A DNA stretch of 47,804 bases, taken from NCBI RefSeq assembly GCF_001678675.1, contig NZ_LZRN01000032.1, forward strand, positions 1 through 47,804. The letters run 5' to 3'. The DNA is from Gelidibacter algens (GTDB taxonomy: Bacteria > Bacteroidota > Bacteroidia > Flavobacteriales > Flavobacteriaceae). A model generated the notes under the pieces. It searched no databases. It worked only from the letters and a program-made list of their open reading frames with translations, and was not told the origin of the DNA. A program made the position numbers and the translations under genes. This document shows, in pieces, positions 16,866 through 26,500 of this stretch; position 1 is the first letter of the stretch, and the number at the start of each line of letters is the position of its first letter.

Positions 16866-17435
16866 TTAAATTTTAAATGTTTTTAATTTAATTAATTTCA
16901 AACCCTCCACCTGATATAAAATATTTTGACTATGCTTGGCGTTGCCATCTGGAACTGTTAGAATCTGTTTATTAACTTTATTTATTTCTTGAATTTTTAA
17001 ATAAGCCCACTCTTTCTGATGTTCAAATTTTTCAGTTTGGGGATTGAATAAATAATAGGCATCATAACACGATTTACTGCAATCGATTGGGATTGAAAAA
17101 TCTATATATCCGTCCATATTGTAATCGTAAAAGGTAATGTTAATCTCGCCAATTGCTATGCCATCCTCAATGTTCTTTATGGTTTGAAGTAGCTTATTAT
17201 TTTTAAGAACCTTTAGCTCTGAAATCCCGCCGTAATATCCTAAATTATCTGAATAACTTAGCTTATTGTCCCAAGTAGCTTGGAATGAAAATTCGTTTAC
17301 ACTTAATGTTTCCGATTTTGAGAAGGATAGGGTAGTAATTGGTTCCTTATCCATTAAAAGCCAAGACTCACTTTTCTGTGAAAATAGGAGAGTGAACGTA
17401 AAAAGTGCGATTATTAGGAATACTTGTTTTATCAT
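16866..17435 (-). CDS. Exported XAC2610-like protein
   Basis: The 189-aa protein has an N-terminal signal peptide (QVFLIIALFTFTLLFSQ). A domain with ITFYDYNMDGYIDFSIP and YYLFNPQTEKFEHQKEW follows, the characteristic D-x-N-x-DGY-x-D strand and LFNP-T-KF strand of XAC2610-related proteins. These are exported proteins of poorly known function. It follows the GGCT-like gene by 10 bases. An exported protein at the end of a defence-like operon is unexpected and may be an unrelated passenger. Confidence 0.6.
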   Translation of the reverse strand: MIKQVFLIIALFTFTLLFSQKSESWLLMDKEPITTLSFSKSETLSVNEFSFQATWDNKLSYSDNLGYYGGISELKVLKNNKLLQTIKNIEDGIAIGEINITFYDYNMDGYIDFSIPIDCSKSCYDAYYLFNPQTEKFEHQKEWAYLKIQEINKVNKQILTVPDGNAKHSQNILYQVEGLKLIKLKTFKI

Positions 17436-17445
17436 TGGTTAGGAG

Positions 17446-18009
17446 TTATGGAATAGGAAACCAGTTTAATTCTTTTTCTATGAGTTGGCGGTATTTCGTG
17501 TTTATTTGAATCGGGGCTTTTCGGATGTATTCTTCTGCTATTCTTTTTGTAGAATCATCTAAGTTTTTCAGATATTCTACTCGTTTGTCTTTATGAATTG
17601 TAATGTTATTTTTTGTTGTCCATTTTTCACCGAGATCTGTCCATATTACCGCATCTATATCGACTTTATCATTAAGCCAAAGTTGAATTGCCTTTGCACC
17701 TTCTGTATTTCTAGTTTTTAATAATTTAGTCACTTTTGAATATGAACCAATAGGTGTTTTTTGATTTCCTTCTCTCAACTTCAAGTTTAAAACTGCGTCT
17801 TCTAGGTCAGTTAGAGTTGATATACTATATAGGGTCTTCACTTTAGTCCCTTCTGAAGTAATAACAATAGTAAGATGTTGATCACTGGATATACGTGCAA
17901 ATTCTAAAGGTAAAATAGGTCCATCTTTTTGCCAACCTATTTCTTTATTGTACTGAAGTGTTTTAGGGTTCCAGACTAAGGAGCCCCAGCCTAAGATTGC
18001 GATTTTCAT
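17446..18009 (-). CDS. GGCT/BtrG-fold-like protein
   Basis: The 187-aa protein starts with MKIAILGWGSLVW, like the GYGSL loop of gamma-glutamylcyclotransferase-fold proteins. ILPLEFARISSDQHLTIVIT and LREGNQKTPIGSY then follow, typical of a stand-alone bacterial family with this start. A catalytic glutamate cannot be assigned with confidence. It is 7 bases downstream of the HEPN-like gene and probably co-translated with it. Enzyme substrate is unknown; the fold suggestion rests mainly on the N-terminal motif. Confidence 0.5.
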   Translation of the reverse strand: MKIAILGWGSLVWNPKTLQYNKEIGWQKDGPILPLEFARISSDQHLTIVITSEGTKVKTLYSISTLTDLEDAVLNLKLREGNQKTPIGSYSKVTKLLKTRNTEGAKAIQLWLNDKVDIDAVIWTDLGEKWTTKNNITIHKDKRVEYLKNLDDSTKRIAEEYIRKAPIQINTKYRQLIEKELNWFPIP

Positions 18010-18016
18010 AATAAAT

Positions 18017-18693
18017 TTATTGGGTACATAAGTGGTTAAATTTTGCCTTAAAGTTTTCTCTTAAATCTTTTGTTGAAATCTTCTTATCAAATTCTGCCCC
18101 TTCAATTATAGCTTTTTTATGGTATGAAATAACCTTTTTTAAATCCTTCTGGAACTGGTCGCGGTAGATTATTTTTTCGCCATTTTCACACGCATAAGAT
18201 GAAATTTTTGAAAAATCTTTCCGTATAACCCAACCGTTCTTAGTCTGGGTTTCGTGGAGCAATCCGCATCTTACATCTTTGAAGAAATCCTTTCCGCAAA
18301 TAAGCTTCTCTTTAAAAGGCCTTCGCTTAGAAAAAAATAGAAATAAAAATAATCGACATTATTCAAGTAATTATTTTGAGAATTGCGAACGACGTTTTTT
18401 TTATGATGCCACTTGTACTTAATCAATCCATTTTTAGTTTCATTGCTATAAACCCAACCATTAATAAAGCTTTCAATAGTCTCAATAAGTGAGCATTGGA
18501 GGTTGACTACAGCAAAACCTTCCCCTTCATACTTTTCCATATCCAGAATTGACTGTATAGGTTCTAAATATCTTGTTCGGATGCGTTCTTCAAAAAAATG
18601 GAAGGCATTGCCCCAATTTTCGTTTTCTTCGGGTTTTAAAGTACAAGCTAACTCTTTCCAGTCTTTATCCGTTAATGTTCCTGCTACTATCAT
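18017..18693 (-). pseudogene. HEPN-like putative RNase gene, split by one-base frameshift
   Basis: Two adjacent frames (18271-18693 and 18017-18262) join into one protein of about 225 aa if one T is added to the T7 run (A7 at 18331-18337 on the plus strand). The join reads YFYFYFFSKRRPFKEKLICG, then DFFKDVRCGLLHETQTKNGW, a far better continuation than the present tail. The restored segment contains R-CGLL-H, an Rx4H motif as in HEPN ribonucleases, preceded by VNLQCSLIETIESFINGW, a typical HEPN helix. The start ATG overlaps the Pif1-like stop (ATGA). If the frameshift is real, the active-site part is lost. HEPN assignment is from motif and helical pattern only. Confidence 0.6.
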
Positions 18694-21359
18694 TGTTTGA
18701 TTTTTTTTATAATTTGCTCTATTAAAGCATCAGCCAAATATGGTGTAAAGCAGTTCCAAATTTCTTCACTAGCCTCCCATTTAGAAGCATATTTGTGTAT
18801 TAAAGGAATGCTATGATGGAGACCTTTATTATTACTTAGATTTCTAAAACTGTTTTTCCAAATTAAACTATGTTCGTATTTGGAAAGCATTTCTTCTGTC
18901 CAATTAATTGCTGGATTACCACTTAGTGTTTCCCAATCCCATTTATCTATATATTTGTCAATTAGCTTTATGGACCAAGGAAGTTCTGTGTTGTAAGATA
19001 AATTTTCCCAACAGAAATAATTTGAATATTTATTAATAAAGTTTTCACTCCAAGGCAAAAAATCCCTAGTACTTAATATTGTCCAGTTAAACTTATCCTT
19101 AAATTCTTCAATAAACTCCTCTGACCACGGCAGATTGGGATTATCACTTAGGCCGCCAGAAAATCCATATTCATCACCTTCCCAATCGAATTTATCGGCA
19201 TTATCTCTAATAAAGTCAATAGGTAGTTTTAAGTACGTTTTATGAGATAAAGAATAAAAAGATAACCTATCTTTCCATCTATAAACCATTTCAAGCGACC
19301 AGCTAATAGCGCTATTACTTGATAAAACTTCCCAGTTCCATCTTTCATAAAAATGTTCAATGAGTTCTTCAGACCACGGTAATGATTTGATGCTGCTAAG
19401 ATTTCTCCAGTTAAGTTGTTCTTTAAATTTATCAATAAGATTAAGTGACCAAGGTATAGCTTCATTAAAGCATAAACCGTTAAAATATTGTTTTTCAAAA
19501 TTGTGCTCAACTCCATTTGACCATTTCCATTTAGTTTTGAAAGTGTCAATTAACTCTTCAGACCAAGGCAAAGATGTATTTGAACTTAAAAAACCCCACG
19601 CCCATTTTTCTTCAAATTCTTGAATTATCTCTATAGACCACGGGATGCCTTTATTACAGCTTAGATCAACCCAGTCCCATTCATCAACAAATTCACTAAT
19701 TAATTCTATGCTCCAAGGAAGGTGTGGATTTTTGCTTAGAGTTTTATCTAATTGTGATTTAGGACTTGACTTCCATATTAACAGGTCCTTATAACGCTTT
19801 ATAAAGGTTGTTGACCAATCAACATCTTTATAGCTGCTAATTACATCCCAATTCACATAACCTCTATTTATTTCAATATAGTCAGTATCAATCTTTATTT
19901 CTTTTGATGGTGGTTTTGTTTTAATCTGATAAGTTTTTGTAGGCTCCAAAAAAGGATATTTTTGAAATAGCTCCCTACTATTAGGATACCATCTCCATAA
20001 TAGATCAATAATCAATTGAGGATTCTCTCTTGCGATGTCTATAATTAGTTTTTTATAGTAGACTTCAAGATTTTCTGAATTATGCTCAAAATCCAACACA
20101 TTTTGGCTAACCAATATATCCCAAATTGCCAACGGTCGCCTTAAATATAACCCTTGTAAACTTTTTACCCGGCTTAGGGCCACATAAGCCTGACCGCTGG
20201 CAAAGGTGCCGTTGTGGAAATCAATAATGAGTTTTTCAAAGGTGAGTCCCTGACTTTTATGGATGGTTATTGCCCAAGCTAATTTTAAGGGAAACTGTGT
20301 AAAAATCCCTTCTATTTTTTGTTCTATTTTACCCTTATGGCGGTCATAAGTATAGCTTAGGTTTTCCCAACTAACCTGTTGGACTGTCTCAATTCTATTG
20401 TTTTCCAGTTCAATTTTTATTTCATCATCTTTTAGGCTGTGTATTTTAGCAATAGTACCATTGTACCATCGTTTTTCTGAATCATTCCTAACACATACTA
20501 CTTGGGCACCCACCTTTAATTCTAAAGTTTTGTCAGTGGGAAATTTACTTTCTTCAAATGAATTGATAATTTGTGCTTCGTAAAAAAAACTTTGTGCAGA
20601 AAGTTTATTTAGTTTATTTCTATTGTGAAGATTTGCAGCATCGTTTCTTGTAGTTAGTGTTATTACAAATTCTTCATTAATTAAATTCTGGTTTGCCTCA
20701 ACTTGCTTATTAAAATCATCAATCTCTTCAGGAGTAATGGAAGCATCGCGAACTTTTTGTAAAAATTGGGTAAACTCTCTATCCTTTTGCCTGAATATTT
20801 TAGATAGTTCCACCACTGGAAGTTCTATTTCATTAAAAATATGCGCACTGAAAAAATATGGAGAATCATAGAGTTCGGCCATAATTTCCTTTTCTTTCTT
20901 TCCGGCAACTACTGGTTCGAGTTGAAATATGTCCCCAATGAATATCACTTGTTTTCCACCAAAAGGGATGGAAGGATTGTTTGTGTTTTTCCGCAAGGAA
21001 AAATCGATAGCATCAATCACGTCTGCACGCACCATTGAAACTTCATCAATGATAAGTGTATCCATTTTATTTAGCAATTCGCTTTTGACAGAATCTTTAG
21101 AATAAATAGTTATGTCAGCATCGCGGTGGAGCATTGGTCTAAAGGGAAAACCGAATAAAGAATGAATTGTTACGCCATTGGCGTTTATTGCGGCTATTCC
21201 TGTAGGTGCAACAACCACAAATTCTTTTTTACAAGTTTTTACAATATGTTTCAAAAAGGAAGATTTCCCCGTTCCTGCTTTACCAGTTAAGAAAAAAGAT
21301 TGGTTTGTATTTTCTATTAGATGGAGTGCTTGGTTAAAATCTGTTGTGGTGAATTTCAT
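18690..21359 (-). CDS. Pif1-like SF1B helicase with tryptophan-rich repeats
   Basis: This 889-aa protein has an N-terminal Pif1/RecD2-type helicase. Walker A is TGKAGTGKS (24-32), motif Ia includes VVAPTGIAAINA, motif II is LIIDEVSMV (about 105), and the C-terminal helicase motif is ITIHKSQGLTFEKLIIDFH followed by YVALSRVKSLQGLYL (about 365-405). The second half (about 500-860) is an array of about 11-12 repeats of some 25 residues, with pattern LPWSxELIxxFxxxWxWxxLSxNxx. Such arrays suggest a solenoid for protein or nucleic-acid binding. It lies 76 bases after the RelE-UvrD gene and overlaps the HEPN-like gene by 4 bases. The same WDWxxLS signature recurs in the protein at 46283. Confidence 0.85.
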   Translation of the reverse strand: MKFTTTDFNQALHLIENTNQSFFLTGKAGTGKSSFLKHIVKTCKKEFVVVAPTGIAAINANGVTIHSLFGFPFRPMLHRDADITIYSKDSVKSELLNKMDTLIIDEVSMVRADVIDAIDFSLRKNTNNPSIPFGGKQVIFIGDIFQLEPVVAGKKEKEIMAELYDSPYFFSAHIFNEIELPVVELSKIFRQKDREFTQFLQKVRDASITPEEIDDFNKQVEANQNLINEEFVITLTTRNDAANLHNRNKLNKLSAQSFFYEAQIINSFEESKFPTDKTLELKVGAQVVCVRNDSEKRWYNGTIAKIHSLKDDEIKIELENNRIETVQQVSWENLSYTYDRHKGKIEQKIEGIFTQFPLKLAWAITIHKSQGLTFEKLIIDFHNGTFASGQAYVALSRVKSLQGLYLRRPLAIWDILVSQNVLDFEHNSENLEVYYKKLIIDIARENPQLIIDLLWRWYPNSRELFQKYPFLEPTKTYQIKTKPPSKEIKIDTDYIEINRGYVNWDVISSYKDVDWSTTFIKRYKDLLIWKSSPKSQLDKTLSKNPHLPWSIELISEFVDEWDWVDLSCNKGIPWSIEIIQEFEEKWAWGFLSSNTSLPWSEELIDTFKTKWKWSNGVEHNFEKQYFNGLCFNEAIPWSLNLIDKFKEQLNWRNLSSIKSLPWSEELIEHFYERWNWEVLSSNSAISWSLEMVYRWKDRLSFYSLSHKTYLKLPIDFIRDNADKFDWEGDEYGFSGGLSDNPNLPWSEEFIEEFKDKFNWTILSTRDFLPWSENFINKYSNYFCWENLSYNTELPWSIKLIDKYIDKWDWETLSGNPAINWTEEMLSKYEHSLIWKNSFRNLSNNKGLHHSIPLIHKYASKWEASEEIWNCFTPYLADALIEQIIKKIKQ
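18775..19860 (-). repeat. Coding region of the W-rich 25-residue repeat array
   Basis: About 11-12 degenerate repeats with core PWSxxLIxxFxxxWxWxxLS are encoded here. Clear copies include LPWSIELISEFVDEWDW, IPWSIEIIQEFEEKWAW, LPWSEELIEHFYERWNW and LPWSIKLIDKYIDKWDW. DNA identity between copies is low, so the array is old or under selection for protein, not a recent tandem duplication. Confidence 0.8.
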
Positions 21360-21435
21360 ATTTTATATTTTACAAAAATCATAGTTTCCTTTTTGTTTCA
21401 TTCTTAATGTTGTTTTGAAAGCGGGATACTGTTTG

Positions 21436-23514
21436 TTATTTTATCCAATCCGATTTTTCACCAATTCCCGTAATAATGAGTGTTTGAATTGCTCTTGAAA
21501 ACACTACGTAGTAAAGTGATTTTTCTTGTTTCAAATATGCTCTTTTTTGAATATCCGAATAAGTGTCAAAATCTGGATGCTTAAACGGCACAAGGTCTTT
21601 ACTAAAGCCTCTTACCAATAAATGCTTAAACTCGTGTCCTTTCAAATTATGAAACGTTGACACTACCACAGCTTCGCTTGGTCTTTTACTTGCTTTAATA
21701 TCTGTATACTTCTGTTGAAATTCGTTTAGAAGAGTTTTGGTATCATCAACGAGTTTATTGGTTCTACCGGCAATGCAAATATCACTAGGACTTACATTGT
21801 CGTTTATTAATAGCTTTTGAATTTCTCCAATGATATAGGCATCTTCTTCTTCTGGATTAGAAAATGTTTGATATAAAGGGTCTGCACCGTGCATTAAACT
21901 TACGTAGCCTGCATTTGTCTCAGCTTCTCCATCAAAATCATCATATACTTCATCAAAGAGAACACTTACAGCTTTCTTTTTTATTTCTTCTGTCGTACGA
22001 TAATTGACTTTTAACTTCCTAGACCGTCTTCCTCTTATGTGTATTCCCGATTTAGAAAAGTTAATTCTCCTACCATAAATGTTTTGAAATGGATCACCTA
22101 CTAAAAATAAATCGTTTGCTTTTTCTATCACCAATAACCTTAAGAGGGTCAGTTCAAGATTAGAAAAATCTTGAATTTCATCACAGATAATATAGGAATA
22201 TGGTTTATCCACTTCTTCTCTGTAATGAGCTATAAGTAAATTACAGAGTTCAAATTTAGTGTAATTGGCTTCTTTGGCTTTTTTAAACTCCTCACATAAT
22301 TCCCATATCTGAGTTTTATCTTGACGACCTATTCTAACAGAACGACCTATTCTAGATGTTTTATAATATTCACTTAATGTACCAACTGAATTCGATAAAA
22401 TAACATCGTTATATTCTTCTTGCAAAAATCTTTCATCAAATGTAGATGGGTTATATTCAATAATCTCTTTCCATAGTTCCAATTCTTGGGAACTATTTAT
22501 CATTCCCGATGAAGATTCAATTACGTTAGAACTTTTGGCAACATCCAATATCAATTTATCAATGTTATTAATTACGATTTCGCTTTCTGGAATGTTGAAT
22601 TTTTCAGTTACTGAACTTAAGTACTGCGTTAAACTTTTTGTGTAAGTTGTAAATAATATTGGCTTATCAAAAGTCTCCAATTTTTGACTTAAAAACTTAG
22701 CTCTGTGCAATGCGCATACGGTTTTACCTGTTCCTGCACTTCCAGTGACCTTTAATGGCCCTTTAAATTCTCCATAAGCTATTGATCGTTGAGATGGGTG
22801 AAGAAAGAGTTTCCATTTTTCGAAATCTCCTGAAAGTATATTTTCTAAATCACTATCATCAGTAAGCACATAAACATTCTTCTGAGCATTAGGACTTAGC
22901 TCTTCCGTATCTTGAACTTTACCAGCTTCTATCTCTTGTAATATATCTTCAATTGAAATACCTTCAGATAAATAATAGAGGTATTCATATACATCTGTTG
23001 GAATGTTTGAAGCATAGCTTTCTAAGTGTTCAACACGTTCAATACTTCTTACGAGTTGTAATAAGTCACTAGGTACTCCAATTTGAGTTAGCTCAGAATC
23101 TGTATAGGTTTCAAATAATACTGGTGTGCTTTCAGTCTTATCTTTCGTAACTACTTTACGTTCTTCCGCAGCAGGCTTATCATACATTTGAAAAGACTGA
23201 GTACTTGAATTCCATTCAAATACTTTGTTTTGAGCCCAGTCCATTGCTTCGTCGTGATTATCTACCCATAGTAAATGATAACCGTTTCCCTCTTCTGGCG
23301 CTTGAATGATAGCACGATATTTCTGGTCAATCCTTACAGTTCTCAAAGACTGATCTCTAAACGTGCTTATCTTTTCATAATTGATTGCACTAGACTTAGG
23401 GTCTTCTTTGAATTTTTTCATAAACTCCCTAGTCTTCTTTTGAATTTTTCTAGGAAGTACCGAAAAAGCATCGAAAAAAGAATCGTGTATAAATAGTTTT
23501 ATTGCGTGATTCAT
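21436..23514 (-). CDS. RelE-like domain fused to UvrD-type SF1A helicase
   Basis: The 692-aa protein starts with a domain of about 100 residues that looks like RelE/ParE toxins (RTVRIDQKYRAIIQAPEE and LLWVDNHDEAMDWAQN). After a linker comes a UvrD/Rep-type helicase: Walker A TGSAGTGKTV (about 255), motif II YIICDEIQDFS (about 440), motif III region LVGDPFQNIYG, motif IV LKVNYRTT (about 500), motif V STFHNLKGHEF (about 616) and motif VI YYVVFSRAIQTL (about 671). It starts 1 base after the large DUF1998 helicase and is surely co-translated with it. Whether the RelE-like part still cuts mRNA is unknown; it may serve as a ribosome or nucleic-acid sensor. Confidence 0.85.
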   Translation of the reverse strand: MNHAIKLFIHDSFFDAFSVLPRKIQKKTREFMKKFKEDPKSSAINYEKISTFRDQSLRTVRIDQKYRAIIQAPEEGNGYHLLWVDNHDEAMDWAQNKVFEWNSSTQSFQMYDKPAAEERKVVTKDKTESTPVLFETYTDSELTQIGVPSDLLQLVRSIERVEHLESYASNIPTDVYEYLYYLSEGISIEDILQEIEAGKVQDTEELSPNAQKNVYVLTDDSDLENILSGDFEKWKLFLHPSQRSIAYGEFKGPLKVTGSAGTGKTVCALHRAKFLSQKLETFDKPILFTTYTKSLTQYLSSVTEKFNIPESEIVINNIDKLILDVAKSSNVIESSSGMINSSQELELWKEIIEYNPSTFDERFLQEEYNDVILSNSVGTLSEYYKTSRIGRSVRIGRQDKTQIWELCEEFKKAKEANYTKFELCNLLIAHYREEVDKPYSYIICDEIQDFSNLELTLLRLLVIEKANDLFLVGDPFQNIYGRRINFSKSGIHIRGRRSRKLKVNYRTTEEIKKKAVSVLFDEVYDDFDGEAETNAGYVSLMHGADPLYQTFSNPEEEDAYIIGEIQKLLINDNVSPSDICIAGRTNKLVDDTKTLLNEFQQKYTDIKASKRPSEAVVVSTFHNLKGHEFKHLLVRGFSKDLVPFKHPDFDTYSDIQKRAYLKQEKSLYYVVFSRAIQTLIITGIGEKSDWIK

Positions 23515-23515
23515 A

Positions 23516-26500
23516 TTAATCTTCTAATTTAAAATTATCCGGACTATATACTTTGTATCCGTTATTAATAAATGTTTGTTTTGATTCTTCATCAAATGGA
23601 TTGATAACAATTTTCTTAGAGTGTGCACCCAGCTCTGCCGAAGCAATGATGATATCGCTTTCAATGAGATCAAAGTCATACTCGGTATTAAACTCAATAT
23701 TTTCCTTAAAAAATAGCCTAACAATAACGTGAAGTTCTTCATCAAAATTTGATAGAATTTCATTACTTACCTCATTTTTAGGGGCGACATCTTGGGGTTT
23801 GATTTCAGCATCCAAAGATTCAACAGTTATGTTGTGAAATTGTGTTAGATTATAAATTTTCCAAAATTTTATCCAGTTTTCTTTATCCCAAAACGTTACA
23901 ACCTTAAATCCGCCAAAAGCTTTTAATAAAAAATCTTGAGGGCGAATAAACACTCCAAATGTGGCTTCTTCCTTAAATTTTATGCCATCGGCATAAACAT
24001 AATTAGTAAGTCCTTGGGGTGCTTTTTCAATTTCAGAAACACTTCTATGATTTAATATAGCTTCAGTATTATCAGGACTATAAAACGTACCCATCATTTT
24101 GGACTGTGAATTAAATAGCGCTAAACTTGACCAAATCTTTAAATCAATATTGGTGAGTGGATTAATAATTAAATGGAAGAATCTTGTTATATTATTGTTG
24201 AGAAATATGTCCGAAACATCATAGCCTCTGAAAGAAGGATGCTTTAAGAAAAACTTGTCTTTAATAACTTTCTCATCTTGCTTTAATCCTAGAATATCTT
24301 TTTCGTTAAACATATTTTCAGAAAAATCTCCCCAAGTAAATATCCATTGATTATACCTTCCGGAATCTATAATGTTATTTCTAATTGCTAAGTCAGATGG
24401 AAATCTCGAGTGATTTTCACTAGCGTGAAATTCATAACCGTCTAGGTAAATGGCAATAGATTTTAATTTTTCAATATCATCTAAAGACCATTCTTTGTCA
24501 TTTATTGAGATACGAACACAAGTCATTACAAAATCTGGACGTGTCTTTAACGTTACTCCTTGAAGGACTCTCCCTAAATTTTGAGGATATATTTTATAAA
24601 CAATTTCACAATTTCTATAGATTAATTTCAGTCTATAAATTTTAAGTCCTTTTTCATTATCTGGTTTAAAAGATGAGCCTGTATATCGGTCTGATAATGT
24701 TTCTAATAAAGTAACGAACTTCAGTTCTAAATCAGACTCTTCATTGTTTGCAAATGTGCTTACGTTTTGTAGGCTCTCAATGCTATTCCATTCATCTGCT
24801 TTTTCGATAATATCTGAAAATAATTCCTGAGCTTCAGACCTGCTTAAAATTGTTCTTTCATATTGGTTTCCATATGTATATATACATCGATAACAACCAT
24901 CTTTACCCTCTTGTTTACAAGAACAAAAAGCAATTCTTTCATAAGCTTTTTTAAGAATCTCAGTAAATACCTCGGTGTCGAATAATTTGGATAGATAACC
25001 TGTGCCTCCTGGTATAGTTTCATAGAAAACCAAATACTTGTCTTTTCTATTAGAAGCTTTATTAAAAATCTCGTTTTCTCTTATCAAGATATGGTCTGGT
25101 CTTCCTTTAAAATATTCTTTGAGTCCTAGTTGTAAACCAGCTTTAAATAGAGCGATTCTTTCCTCAGACCTAAATTCTTGAATAGGCAACAAAATAGATA
25201 ATGCTTCTGTATTGAACTTTCTATACAAATAGATTTCATTAAATACGTCATCGATGGCATCGTCATATACAGCTTCTCTATTCGAACAATATGGAAAGTG
25301 GTATGCTCTTCGCCTATCGCTTAACTCCCTAGCTGTTAAAGGTCTTTCCGTTGACTTGCCGCAGGTTTTACAAACCACAAAACCTACTTGAGGATGTTTT
25401 TCACCGTTTATTTCAATTTCTCTTGTGCCAAAGAAACCTTCTTCTCTAATTCCTGTATTGATTTCTAAATACTCAACATCTTGAAAAAATTCTATTCCAA
25501 AAGGAACTCTTTTTAAAACGTGAGCTCCCTGAGAGGAAGATTGGTTAATTTTTATATGAACTGATTTTTGATAAAATTTTCGTTCTCTATCATCTGAGGA
25601 ATCTGTTATTTTAGAATCCTCTTTGTCATTAACAGACAAAACCCCTTGAAGTTTAACTAGTACTTTACGATTATTCAAACTAGACCAAGAACCGTGACCA
25701 CAAACAGGACATTGAGTTTGATGTTCTTCTTCAACATCAATCTCTTTCTTTACGTGGTCACAATTACTACAAAAACGATGTTCTTCATAATCTTCTTGAG
25801 ATTTTATTTCTAAGCCTTCCGACTTTAATTTATAGCCTTGAGAATAAAAAGTATTTGCAGGCGCAAGTTCCGTTAAAGCAGAAGAGCTCGGCCTTACTAT
25901 TTCACTAAAATCTTCATATTTATATTCAGTCTTGCCATCAACTTGCTTTTTCCTTTTTATTTGAGCATTAAGAGTTACACCAGTTTCAGGAAAAGCATAG
26001 TTTGGAAGTACACCAACATTTGTAAGATACTCTATTACATTCCGCCTATGGATGTTATAAATTGCACTTGACAAAGCTCGTTTTTCATTCTTTAAAATAA
26101 TTGTTTCATTACCAGTTTCTGGCAGGCTTCTCAATCTTTTATTTACATCCTTCACTTTTTTTGCGTAATACTCTAGCTCAGCAAGTAAATCTTTATGAAT
26201 TACAGTTAATCGGTTTACTAATCTCCCTGAACTTAAATCTTCGAATATTGATGACAAACTATTAGAATTTTCTCCTAACTGGTCCTTATATTGGTCAACA
26301 AATGCCTCGTATAAAAGAGTTTTATTTGATTCGATATAAGCTGCAATTTTTTGAAACAGGAAATTAGGATCACCAGGTCTGAGTGATTTAACATTTAACA
26401 TTCTCACCAAAGGTGGAATTTTATTTTCTTCAGGATCTAAGGTTGCCCAATTATCAAAACAAAAAGCCATAAAATGTCTTTTCAAAATATCTTTTGCCTC

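Noticed and set aside
19229-19549. Separate genes in other frames of the large helicase genes
   Set aside because: These open stretches lie inside well-supported genes, have no gene-like composition and no plausible start sites.
18775-19860. DNA tandem repeat or CRISPR-like array
   Set aside because: The repeats are protein-level and degenerate in DNA; no constant repeat and spacer pattern exists.
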